From Amycolatopsis balhimycina FH 1894 (GTDB lineage: Bacteria > Actinomycetota > Actinomycetes > Mycobacteriales > Pseudonocardiaceae), in assembly GCF_000384295.1 (NCBI RefSeq), contig NZ_KB913037.1, forward strand, positions 5,700,822-5,764,821: a stretch of 64,000 nt of DNA. The letters are read 5' to 3'. Positions 1 to 7,619 of this stretch are shown here, piece by piece. The translations under genes and the position numbers were made by a program. The first letter of the stretch is position 1; each line of letters begins with the position of its first letter. The notes below the pieces were generated by a model that saw only the letters and a program-made list of their open reading frames with translations, did no database searches and was not told the origin of the DNA.

Positions 1-1
1 C

Positions 2-769
2 CGCGGCTGGGACATCGCCGGCATCGACGCGGCGCTGCGCCAGGCGTCCCCGCGCCTGGCGTACCTCGTGGTCGACTTCCAGAACCCGACCGGCCTGCGT
101 CTGGACGCCGAAGGCCGCGAACGGCTCGGCGCGGTGCTCACCCGGGCGCGGACGCCGGTGGTGGTGGACGAAACCCTGGTCGAACTGGACCTCGAAGGCG
201 ACCCGCTGGACGGCCCGCCGCCGTTGTCAGCCTTCGCGGGCGACCTGGCGATCTGCGTCGGCTCGGCGTCGAAGTCGCACTGGGGCGGCCTGCGCCTGGG
301 CTGGATCCGCGCGTCGGAGGACCTGCTCGGCCGCCTGATCTCGGCGCGCTACGCCGTGGACCTCGGCTCGCCCGTCTTCGAGCAGGTGGTGTTCTCGGAA
401 TTGCTGGAGGCCGACGGGTGGGCGGCGCTGGCACGTCGTCGCGAGGAACTGCGCGGCAACCGCGACGCGCTGGCGGGCGCGGTCAACCGGCACTTGCCGG
501 ACTGGACGTTCACGCCGCCGAAAGGCGGCCTGTCGCTGTGGTGCCGCCTCCCGGAGCCGGTCAGCTCGCGGCTCGCGGTGGCGTCGGCGAGCCACGGTCT
601 CCAGGTGACGCCCGGGTCCCGCTTCGGCGTCCACGGTGGCATGGAGCGCTGGATCCGGCTGCCGTTTTCGTTGCCACCGGAGAAGATCAACGAGGCGATC
701 CGCCGGCTGAGTGCCGCGGCGGCGTCGGTCCGGGGCACCCCGGCGTCACTGGACGCTCCGCTCGCCTGA
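2..769 (+). CDS. MocR/PdxR-type aminotransferase-fold regulator, C-terminal part
   Basis: The window opens inside this gene; the frame is open from base 2 to the stop at 767-769, 255 codons. What remains is the large and small domain of a fold-type I aminotransferase. A VDFQNPTGL loop lies near codon 27 and an SASKSHWGG motif follows, whose lysine should form the PLP aldimine. The loose spacing and the absence of a full N-terminal half fit the C-terminal module of a GntR/MocR regulator, which pairs a winged helix with an aminotransferase-like PLP sensor. The DNA-binding half would lie before base 1, so a stand-alone aminotransferase cannot be excluded. Confidence 0.75.
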   Translation, partial: RGWDIAGIDAALRQASPRLAYLVVDFQNPTGLRLDAEGRERLGAVLTRARTPVVVDETLVELDLEGDPLDGPPPLSAFAGDLAICVGSASKSHWGGLRLGWIRASEDLLGRLISARYAVDLGSPVFEQVVFSELLEADGWAALARRREELRGNRDALAGAVNRHLPDWTFTPPKGGLSLWCRLPEPVSSRLAVASASHGLQVTPGSRFGVHGGMERWIRLPFSLPPEKINEAIRRLSAAAASVRGTPASLDAPLA

Positions 770-775
770 AACGAA

Positions 776-850
776 ACGAACCGGTGCGCTGGATGCGAGC
801 CTGCTCCCAGGGATGGGCGGCGTTCATGTGCATCCAGCGCACCGGTTCGT
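776..850. terminator. long hairpin after the MocR-type gene
   Basis: Perfect 21-bp arms (776-796 and 830-850) enclose a 33-base loop. The element begins 6 bp after the stop codon. The arms are long and the loop large for an ordinary intrinsic terminator and there is no T-run, as is common in actinomycetes. Confidence 0.6.
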
Positions 851-1013
851 CGTTCCACACACCCGCTCACGGACGTGACCCCGTTCGCGGGTACCGCGGC
901 TTCCCGGCACAGCCCCTCGACGTGCCGGGAAGCCGGCGGCTCAGGTGCGCTCTCGGTACTGCGAGTCCTCGCTCGGCGCGGTGAGCAAGGGCTCCCGGAG
1001 CGCGCCCGGTGTG

Positions 1014-1050
1014 GGTCCCGGCGCCGCGGGGGCAGCGCGGCGCCGGGACC
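1014..1050. terminator. GC-rich hairpin between convergent genes
   Basis: Perfect 14-bp arms (1014-1027, 1037-1050) with a 9-base loop. It lies 220 bp beyond the 3' end of the minus-strand secreted-protein gene, so its owner is uncertain. Confidence 0.5.
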
Positions 1051-1270
1051 GGGATCCGACCCGGCCGGGCGCGGTCGGCCGGTCGGAAAGACTGGGGTTT
1101 CGCATGGTTTTCGCCCCTCGGGGTACGTCGGACGCGTTACGGCGTCACGAGACGTGAAAGAGCCACGGATTGCGTACTGGAGCAGGGGAATCCTCACGCC
1201 TCAACGGCGTGGTCGTGCGTCGAGTTGATCTTGTTTTGGACGCACTTGTCCCCGGCTGCCCGGTGCGGGG

Positions 1271-2464
1271 TCAGTCCGGGGAGGTGGTGGGCAGGGCGGC
1301 TTCCCTGCCCGCGCCGTCGACGTCGTGGTCGCGGCTGGTGCCGATCAGCTTGAGCTGCGTGGTGGTGACGTCGTCGGTGTGGACGGCGAACGCGTGACGG
1401 GCGCCGCCGGGGCCGTCGTGGCCGGGCGCGGCCGTGGGGGCCGGCGCGCTCGGGGCGGTCGTGCCGCCGGGAAGGCCGGGCGTGGAGTCGCCGCCGCCAC
1501 CACCCGTGGCGTGGACGCCGTAGTCGCGCGGCCGCTCCTGGACCACTGGGAGCTGCTCCTGGTGCCGGACGACCAGGCGCGCGACCGCGGCCCGGCTCGT
1601 GGACTGCTGCGCGTCGGCCGCCGTCGCCGGTGCCGCGACGGGCGCGGTTTCGGTCTGGACCGCGCCGGTGGCCTGGGTGGCGGTGCCGGTCACCAAGCCG
1701 GGCACGATCGCCGTGACGCCGCCCGAGTTCGAGCTGCCGCCGAACACCGGGGCCAGCACGTCGTCGAGGGGCAGCAGCGTGGGCGCGCCCGGGTTGCCCC
1801 CGAGCGGCTGGGTGAGCGGCGCGAGCACGGTGTGGGACAGCGTGTCCGTGACGGCGCCGACCGTGCTCGTGACGGTGGTGAGCGTCCCGCCGACCACGTT
1901 CAGGACACCGCCGACGAGCCCACCGAGCAGGTCACCGCCGGACGACGTGACCTTCAAGGTGGCCGCCGGCTTTTCCACGGACGCGGTGGCCGGAGTGTCC
2001 TTTGTGTCCTTCGTGGGCGCGGTCGCCGTCTCGTCGGGCTGGGTCTCGACCGTCGGCTCGGTTTCGGCCGTGGACGGCGTTTCGCCCGGGTCGGCGCCAC
2101 TGACGGTGCCGTCCGCCGGCTGCGCCGCGCACGCGTCGGCGCCGGTTTCGCGGTGGCTCTTGCGGTGCCTGCCGTGCGCGAACGGCTTCGGGGCATGGTC
2201 CACAGTGGAAACCGCGGGCGCCTCGGGGCACGCCTGCCGTTCGGCCGCCGACGCGGTGTTGCCGGAGAGTGCCGCGCCGAGCAGCCAGCCCGCGAGGGTC
2301 AGGCCGCCGGCGACCAGGATCTTGGCGGCGGGCCGCTGCAGCGACGCCGTCCACGGGCGGGGCGCGCGCAGGCGCGAGTGGGGGGTTGTCTCACCCGCTG
2401 TGAGCCCAGGCTGAAGGGGGGCGCCGCGGCGCACGTTCGCCGTGCTGCTCACCGCCACCACCAC
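1271..2464 (-). CDS. secreted Pro/Thr/Ala-rich protein of unknown function
   Basis: A 397-residue frame starting with GTG. After about 48 basic, low-complexity residues comes a hydrophobic segment (about 49-72) ending in TASAAE, which looks like a signal peptide with an AxA cleavage site, so the true start may be somewhat downstream of the one given. The rest is low complexity: acidic/threonine-rich repeats (TVETQPDETATAPTKDTKDT), a glycine-rich middle with a GGLVGGVLNVVGG-type stretch, and Gly/Pro/Ala-rich tail. I recognise no catalytic domain. The composition suggests a cell-surface or envelope-spanning protein. It converges with the MocR-type gene across a 500-bp gap. Confidence 0.6.
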   Translation of the reverse strand: MVVAVSSTANVRRGAPLQPGLTAGETTPHSRLRAPRPWTASLQRPAAKILVAGGLTLAGWLLGAALSGNTASAAERQACPEAPAVSTVDHAPKPFAHGRHRKSHRETGADACAAQPADGTVSGADPGETPSTAETEPTVETQPDETATAPTKDTKDTPATASVEKPAATLKVTSSGGDLLGGLVGGVLNVVGGTLTTVTSTVGAVTDTLSHTVLAPLTQPLGGNPGAPTLLPLDDVLAPVFGGSSNSGGVTAIVPGLVTGTATQATGAVQTETAPVAAPATAADAQQSTSRAAVARLVVRHQEQLPVVQERPRDYGVHATGGGGGDSTPGLPGGTTAPSAPAPTAAPGHDGPGGARHAFAVHTDDVTTTQLKLIGTSRDHDVDGAGREAALPTTSPD

Positions 2465-2998
2465 CGTCCGCGCCTGTAGCTCTCGCGTTGCACGCTCGAG
2501 TCTGTTGCTGCTGGGGTCTTTCTCCGGCCAGGTCGCAGTTCCCCCGGGGCTGCACTCTTTCTAGCACCGCTCGGGAGTCTTTCATCTCTCCCGGCTTCGA
2601 TCCAGCCCGTAAGGCGGAACGGCCCTACCGGGCAAGGTATCTGCGGCCGAGGAGTTGATCACTCTCAGTGCCGTTCGGGTGCTTGGCTGCGGCCATTTGG
2701 AGGAGTGTCGCGAATTGCTCCCTCGGCGGTTGACCTGATGTTTCCCGCCATCGCATCGCCGTGCGTGCCGAATCGGTCGCGTTAGGTGCTCGTATCACGA
2801 TTTCGACGAGCCGTCCGCGATCGGCCCCCGGCCCGGCGCCGAGGCCCGGAATCCCGTTTCTTTCCGTGATCATGGCCGCGTCACGCCGTCGCGGAAGCGT
2901 CTTCCGACGATCGCGGAGCGTGACAGCGGTGGCCGTCGTAGCCCTTTCGCCGCGCCCCGATCGGCTGTCGGAAGGGGCGCGGCGCGGAACCCCGGTCG
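2465..2998. other. intergenic stretch, no convincing gene
   Basis: About 530 bp between two minus-strand genes. It should hold the promoter of the secreted-protein gene on its left and the terminator of the aminotransferase gene on its right (2948-2984). Short open frames exist on both strands but lack ribosome binding sites and coding character. Confidence 0.55.
2948..2984 (-). terminator. terminator of the dapC-like gene
   Basis: Perfect 11-bp GC arms (2948-2958, 2974-2984) with a 15-base loop, 14 bp past the 3' end of the minus-strand aminotransferase gene. Confidence 0.65.
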
Positions 2999-4165
2999 TC
3001 AGACCAGTTTGCGCAACCGGGTGATGGCCTCGTCGATGACTTCGTTGTGCTTGCAGAACGCGAAACGCAGCAGGTGGTTCCACTCGTCCGGGTGATCGGT
3101 GAACACCTTCACGGGCACCGCGGCGACCCCGGCCCTGGCGGGCAGCTCCCAGGCCAGGTCGGCGGCGTCGGTGAAGCCCAGCGGCCGCACGTCGACGCAG
3201 ACGAAGTAGGTGCCCGCCGTCGGCCGCACGGCGAACCCGGCGTCGGCGAGCCCGGCCGAAAGCCGGTCGCGCTTTTCCTGCAGGCTCGCGCGCAGGCCCT
3301 CGACCCAGGGCAGCTCGTGGTCGAGCGCGTACGCGACGGCCGGCTGCAGCGGGCCGCCGGAGACGAAGGTGATGAACTGCTTCGCCGCCTTCACCGCGGC
3401 GACCAGCTCCGGCGTCGAGCAGACCCAGCCAATCTTCCAGCCGGTGCAGTTGAACGTCTTCCCGGCGCTGGAGATGCTCACCGTCCGCGGCCGCATCCCG
3501 GGCAGCGTGACCAGCGGGATGTGCTCGGCGTCATCGAACACGAGGTGCTCGTAGACCTCGTCGCAGATGGCGATCAGGTCGTGTTCGACGCACAGGGCCG
3601 CCAGCGCTTCCAGCTCGGCGCGGGTGAACACCGTCCCGGTCGGGTTGTGCGGCGAGTTGACGAGGATCGCCCGGGTCCGCGGCGTGACGGCGGCGCGCAG
3701 CCCGGCGACGTCCAGCCCGAACCGGCCGTCCGGGCCTTCGACGAGCCCGACGACCCGGCGCTGTGCGCCGGCCATGGCGACCGCGGCGGCGTAGGAGTCG
3801 TAGTACGGCTCGATGACGATCACCTCGTCGCCGGGCTCGGTCAACGCCAACAACGCTGCCGCAATGGCCTCGGTCGCGCCCGCGGTGACCAGGATCTCCG
3901 TGTCCGGGTCGTACTCGGTGCCGTAGCGCAGCCGGTGCCGCGCGATCGCGGCCCGCAGCTCCGGTCGTCCCGGTCCGGGCGGGTACTGGTTGGCGCCGCC
4001 GAACAGCGCGTTCTTCGCCGCTTCGAGCATCCCGGCCGGGCCGTCGGTGTCCGGGAAGCCCTGGCCGAGGTTGACGGCGTCGTGCCGGACGGCCAGCGCC
4101 GTCATCTCGGCGAAGATGGTCGAGGTGAACGGCCGGAGCCGGGGGACGAGAGCAGGTTCGCGCAC
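2999..4165 (-). CDS. dapC: PLP-dependent aminotransferase, DapC-like
   Basis: A 388-residue class I/II aminotransferase. The N-terminus (RLRPFTSTIFAEMTALA, then NLGQGFPDTDGP) matches my memory of Rv0858c, annotated as N-succinyldiaminopimelate aminotransferase, which would place it in lysine/peptidoglycan precursor synthesis. Visible motifs are NSPHNPTGTVF, ICDEVYEHL and SSAGKTFNCTGWKIGW, with Lys236 as the PLP lysine. The GTG start follows a GAGGA ribosome binding site by about 11 bases. It diverges from the DUF445 gene with only 29 bp between starts. Related enzymes act on methionine or kynurenine, so the substrate is inferred from homology only. Confidence 0.8.
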   Translation of the reverse strand: MREPALVPRLRPFTSTIFAEMTALAVRHDAVNLGQGFPDTDGPAGMLEAAKNALFGGANQYPPGPGRPELRAAIARHRLRYGTEYDPDTEILVTAGATEAIAAALLALTEPGDEVIVIEPYYDSYAAAVAMAGAQRRVVGLVEGPDGRFGLDVAGLRAAVTPRTRAILVNSPHNPTGTVFTRAELEALAALCVEHDLIAICDEVYEHLVFDDAEHIPLVTLPGMRPRTVSISSAGKTFNCTGWKIGWVCSTPELVAAVKAAKQFITFVSGGPLQPAVAYALDHELPWVEGLRASLQEKRDRLSAGLADAGFAVRPTAGTYFVCVDVRPLGFTDAADLAWELPARAGVAAVPVKVFTDHPDEWNHLLRFAFCKHNEVIDEAITRLRKLV

Positions 4166-4194
4166 GATCAGCCATCCTCACGGACAATGGTGAT

Positions 4195-5493
4195 GTGGAG
4201 CAACTGACCCCCGCGAAGGTGACGCCCGCCGACCCACCGGGCGGCGCGGCCGGTGAAGAGGAAAAGCGGCGCGGGCTGCGCAAGATGAAGCTCGTCGCGC
4301 TGTCGTTCCTGCTCGGCGCCACGCTCGTGTTCCTGCTGGCCGGCTGGGCGCAGGCGAGCGGCTGGCCGGGCTGGGTCGGGTACGTGCGCGCCGCGGCAGA
4401 GGCGGGCATGGTCGGCGCGCTTGCCGACTGGTTCGCCGTCACGGCGCTGTTCCGGCACCCGCTGCGGCTGAAGATCCCGCACACGGCGATCATCCCGAAC
4501 AAGAAGGACGCGCTGGGCAACAGCCTCGGCGACTTCGTCGGCTCGAACTTCCTGTCCGAGGAGGTCGTGCGCGACAAGCTCAAGCGCGTCGAGATCGCGA
4601 AGCGGCTCGGCGGCTGGCTCGCGGAACCGGACAACGCCGAGCGCGTGACGTCCGAGCTGGCCACGGTGGTCCGCGCCGCTGTGAAGGTGCTCCGCGACGA
4701 AGACGTCCAGGCGATCATGGAGCAGGCCGTCGCGCGGCGGATCATCGACAAGCCGTGGGGCCCGCCGCTGGGCAAGATCCTCCAGGGCGTGTTCGCCGAC
4801 GGCGCGCACCACAAGCTCGTGGACCTGATGTGCGACCGCGGCTACGAGTGGGTCCGCGACAACCACACGACGATGCTGCGCGTGGTGTCCGACCGGGCGC
4901 CGAGCTGGTCGCCGAAGTTCGTCGACGAGATGCTCGCGGACAAGGTCTACGGCGAGGTGCTGTCGTTCGCGTGGGCGGTCAAGACCGACGTCAACCACCC
5001 CATGCGGCTGGCGCTGGACAAGTTCCTCGGCGAGTTCGCCCAGGACCTGCAGACCAACCCCGAGGTGATGGCCCGCGCCGAGCAGGTGAAGGGCCAGATC
5101 GTGCACCACGAGGAGGTTCAGCGGCTGATCGGCTCGGCGTGGAGCACGGCGAAGGAGATGCTGCTGACCGCGGCCGAGGACCCGTCGAGCGAGCTGCGCC
5201 GGCGCGTCCGGCTCGGCCTGACGTCGCTCGGGGAGCGGCTGGTTTCCGACGACCAGCTGCGTTCGAAGGCCGACGGCTGGGTCGAGGGCGCCGCGGCGTA
5301 CCTGGTGAAGAACTACTCGCGCGAGATCACCACGATCATCACCGACACGGTCGAGCGCTGGGACGCCGAGGAGACGTCCCGCAAGATCGAGCTCCAGGTG
5401 GGACGCGACCTGCAGTTCATCCGGATCAACGGCACGGTGGTGGGCGCGCTCGCCGGACTCGTCATCTACACCGTCGCCGAGCTGCTGTTCTGA
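4195..5493 (+). CDS. DUF445 family membrane-anchored protein
   Basis: A 432-residue protein with one hydrophobic segment near residues 33-52, then a WVGYVRAAAEAGMVGALADWFAVTALFRHP signature region (given in pieces: RAAAEAGMVGALADWFAV and TALFRHPL) and a C-terminal hydrophobic segment (about 413-431). This layout is that of DUF445 proteins; the long middle is charged and probably helical. From memory Rv0473 is the mycobacterial counterpart and sits in the same position relative to the XRE-hbhA genes. Function is unknown. The GTG start has almost no leader, so the transcript may be leaderless. Confidence 0.8.
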   Translation: MEQLTPAKVTPADPPGGAAGEEEKRRGLRKMKLVALSFLLGATLVFLLAGWAQASGWPGWVGYVRAAAEAGMVGALADWFAVTALFRHPLRLKIPHTAIIPNKKDALGNSLGDFVGSNFLSEEVVRDKLKRVEIAKRLGGWLAEPDNAERVTSELATVVRAAVKVLRDEDVQAIMEQAVARRIIDKPWGPPLGKILQGVFADGAHHKLVDLMCDRGYEWVRDNHTTMLRVVSDRAPSWSPKFVDEMLADKVYGEVLSFAWAVKTDVNHPMRLALDKFLGEFAQDLQTNPEVMARAEQVKGQIVHHEEVQRLIGSAWSTAKEMLLTAAEDPSSELRRRVRLGLTSLGERLVSDDQLRSKADGWVEGAAAYLVKNYSREITTIITDTVERWDAEETSRKIELQVGRDLQFIRINGTVVGALAGLVIYTVAELLF

Positions 5494-5535
5494 GCAACCT
5501 GGTGCTATACCACATCTGGGGGACCTTCAACCCAG

Positions 5536-5672
5536 TTGTCCACAGGAAGCTGAGTTATCCCCCGGGTTATCCACAGGTTTTCACGGTGATGGCCTAACGG
5601 CTGTCCACAACGTGTGGGGGCGAGCGGGTCCGGGGCGTGGATATGTGGTGCCTTGTGTGCGAGTTGTCCACA
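5536..5672 (+). other. cluster of DnaA boxes
   Basis: The space between two convergent genes carries TTGTCCACA at 5536-5544, TTATCCACA at 5567-5575, CTGTCCACA at 5601-5609 and TTGTCCACA at 5664-5672, all in the same orientation, plus a weaker TTATCCCCC at 5555. TTGTCCACA is the actinobacterial DnaA consensus and TTATCCACA the general one. Convergent neighbours make a promoter role unlikely. Confidence 0.65.
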
Positions 5673-5706
5673 GCCGTTCGAGGGTCCTCCGCTCGGCTGA
5701 GCCTTT

Positions 5707-6177
5707 TCAGCCCGCGGCGGCGCGGGCCCGCCAGCCGCGAGCCTTCTCGCGGTTGCCGCAGACGCGCATCGAGCACCACGTGCGAGAGCGGTTGCGGGAC
5801 TCGTCGTAGAACGCCCAGAGGCAGGTGCCGGCGGGGCAGATCTTGAGCCGGACCCAGTCGCCGCGCACGACCAGCCGCGCGCAGGCGGCGAACACCGCGC
5901 CGACGACGTCGTCCGCGACCAGCGCCGGCCCGTCGGCGGTGAGGGAGATCCGGGTGCCGACGTTGACGGTGCTGTCGCTGCCGCCGGGCAGCCGCGGGTC
6001 GCCGATCGCGGCGCGCAGGGCGTCCCGCGCCGCGCGCGCCTCGGCGGCCGGGTTGGCCGCCAGCGCGTGGTCCGCCGCCCATTCTTGCCACTGCCCGGGG
6101 TCTTCGAGCAGGTCAGTGCCCTCTTCGACGTTGACCGTGTTGAGGAACTCCACCACGAGGGAGGCGTCGGTGTGCAC
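5707..6177 (-). CDS. CGNR zinc-finger regulator (ABATE domain)
   Basis: The C-terminus carries a cysteine cluster, CPAGTCLWAFYD, then SRTWCSMRVCGNREK, the CGNR zinc finger that defines this family of presumed transcription factors. The N-terminal LVVEFLNTVN is the conserved start of the ABATE domain. I place the start at the GTG at 6177 because the family begins just before this segment and a TACACT -10-like hexamer ends 6 bases upstream, suggesting a leaderless message; an ATG at 6228 would add 17 residues. It diverges from a VOC-family gene that it may regulate. Confidence 0.8.
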   Translation of the reverse strand: MHTDASLVVEFLNTVNVEEGTDLLEDPGQWQEWAADHALAANPAAEARAARDALRAAIGDPRLPGGSDSTVNVGTRISLTADGPALVADDVVGAVFAACARLVVRGDWVRLKICPAGTCLWAFYDESRNRSRTWCSMRVCGNREKARGWRARAAAG

Positions 6178-6268
6178 GAAACCAGTGTACGGCGGAGGGT
6201 GGTTGCCTCCGGGTGCGCTAACCCACATAATGACTTCGCTGGTTACTCATGATCGAAGGGAGCGAGAA

Positions 6269-6637
6269 ATGAGTGCGGTACCGACGCTGGGCGTGGTGGC
6301 CCTCGACTGCCCCGACCCGGTGGCGCTGGCGGAGTTCTACCGGGCGGTGCTGGAGTGGGAGGCGCCCGAAGTCGTCGACGACGGGCACTGGGCGACCTTG
6401 CGCAACCCGGCGGGCGGCGCGGGCCTCGCGTTCCAGCGGGTGCCCGGCTACCGGCCGCCGGCGTGGCCGTCCGCGGAGAACCCGCAGCAGCTGCACCTGG
6501 ACCTGAACGTCACGGATCTGGAGGCAGCGCACGAGCGCGTGCTCGGCTTGGGGGCGAAACTGCTGGACGACCAGCCCAAGACGTTCCGCGTCTACGCCGA
6601 CCCGGTGGGGCACCCGTTCTGCCTGTGCGCCTGCTGA
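6269..6637 (+). CDS. VOC (glyoxalase/dioxygenase-fold) family protein
   Basis: A 122-residue single VOC module. LDCPDPVALAEFYRAVL opens the first beta-alpha-beta-beta-beta unit and LHLDLNVTDLEAAHE the second; it ends with VYADPVGHPFCLC, the family's usual close. The ATG at 6269 is preceded by GGGAGCGAG and is far better than upstream in-frame options. Such short VOC proteins include antibiotic-binding and unknown-substrate members; no substrate can be named. It is divergent from the CGNR regulator. Confidence 0.8.
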   Translation: MSAVPTLGVVALDCPDPVALAEFYRAVLEWEAPEVVDDGHWATLRNPAGGAGLAFQRVPGYRPPAWPSAENPQQLHLDLNVTDLEAAHERVLGLGAKLLDDQPKTFRVYADPVGHPFCLCAC

Positions 6638-6661
6638 CGTTTTCTGGGTAAGCTCGGCGAG

Positions 6662-7006
6662 GTGATTTGTCCGAAGTGTCAGAATCAGATGCGGACCGTG
6701 GCCAAGAACGGCGTCCACATCGACCAGTGCGACGGCTGCCGCGGGATCTTCCTGGACCGCGGCGAGCTCGAGGCGATCGTCGGTGCGGAGAGTTCGTACT
6801 ACGGCCACCAGCCGCCCCCGTACCAGGGTGGGCACGGCCGCCCCGACTCGCCGCGCCCCTATCGCGGCGGCCAGCCGGACTCGCCCCAGGCGTACCGCGG
6901 GGGCTACGCCGACTCGCCGCGGCCGCACCGCGGGTACTCGGACTCGCCGCGTCCGTACGGGCACGGTCACCGCAAGCGCAGCTTCCTCGAGAACCTCTTC
7001 GACTGA
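6662..7006 (+). CDS. TFIIB-type zinc-ribbon protein with Tyr/Arg/Gly repeats
   Basis: A 114-residue protein. CPKCQN and CDGCRGIFLDRGELE (residues 3-38) form a Cys4 ribbon of the zf-TFIIB type with the usual FLDRGELE tail. Residues about 60-103 are a repeat region in which DSP is followed by RPYRGG, QAYRGG, RPHRGY or RPYGHG, four copies. It ends in a basic RKRSFLENLFD. Proteins of this class are widespread and uncharacterised. The next gene starts 2 bp later and also opens with a Cys4 ribbon. Confidence 0.75.
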   Translation: MICPKCQNQMRTVAKNGVHIDQCDGCRGIFLDRGELEAIVGAESSYYGHQPPPYQGGHGRPDSPRPYRGGQPDSPQAYRGGYADSPRPHRGYSDSPRPYGHGHRKRSFLENLFD

Positions 7007-7007
7007 A

Positions 7008-7619
7008 GTGGGGCTCGACCTGCGGATCTGCCCGGCGTGCGGCGACCTGGCGGACCGCCCGGCCGTCGCCGGCGCCCTGCTGCGGTGCGCGCGGTGCGGG
7101 CACGAGTGGCCGTTCCGGAAACTGCCGCTGTTCGCGCTGACCGGCCCGAGCGGCGCCGGGAAGTCGACGATGGGCCCGCTGCTGGCGGCGCGCTTCGCCG
7201 GTGACGTCGTCGTGCTGGAGCAGGACATCCTCTGGACCGGTGCCCTGCGCGACGACGTCACGGCGTTCCGCTCGGTCTGGCTGCGGATGGCGGCGATGCT
7301 GCACCAGAACGGCCGCCCGGTCGTGCTGTGCGGGACGGTGGCGCCCCCGGAGTTCGAGCCGCTGCCGGAGCGCGCGTTCTTCAGCGACATCCACTACCTG
7401 GCGCTGGTCGGCTCGCCGTCGTCGCTGCGAGCCCGCCTGCGGGCGCGCCCGGCGTGGCGGGAGTGGGACGAGCCCCGGATCGAGGAGATGCTGGAGTTCA
7501 ACGCCTGGCTCCGGAAGATCGCGCCGGAACTGGGCGTCGACCTCTTCGACACGACGGAGGTGCCGCCGGAGGTCACGGCCGACCACGTGGAGAAGTGGAT
7601 CCGCGCCCGGCTGCCCTAG
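7008..7619 (+). CDS. P-loop kinase-like protein with N-terminal Cys4 ribbon
   Basis: A 203-residue protein: CPACGD and CARCGH (residues 8-30) make a small zinc ribbon, followed directly by a P-loop, TGPSGAGKSTM (Walker A), and an AAA_33/nucleoside-kinase-like domain with VVLEQDILW and a lid-like RARLRARPAWREWD stretch. The substrate is unknown. The GTG start lies 1 bp after the stop of the preceding ribbon protein, so the two are co-translated. Its last 4 bases overlap the end of the opposing methyltransferase gene. Confidence 0.7.
   Translation: MGLDLRICPACGDLADRPAVAGALLRCARCGHEWPFRKLPLFALTGPSGAGKSTMGPLLAARFAGDVVVLEQDILWTGALRDDVTAFRSVWLRMAAMLHQNGRPVVLCGTVAPPEFEPLPERAFFSDIHYLALVGSPSSLRARLRARPAWREWDEPRIEEMLEFNAWLRKIAPELGVDLFDTTEVPPEVTADHVEKWIRARLP

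Larger units (their letters stand above)
770..1270. other. intergenic stretch with two hairpins, no gene seen
   Basis: About 500 bp separate two genes that converge here. I see two strong inverted repeats (776-850 and 1014-1050) and no frame with coding character or a plausible ribosome binding site. Confidence 0.6.

Noticed and set aside
2625..3083. A 152-codon minus-strand frame before and into the DapC-like gene
   Set aside because: Overlaps a solid gene, no binding site, no recognisable motif.
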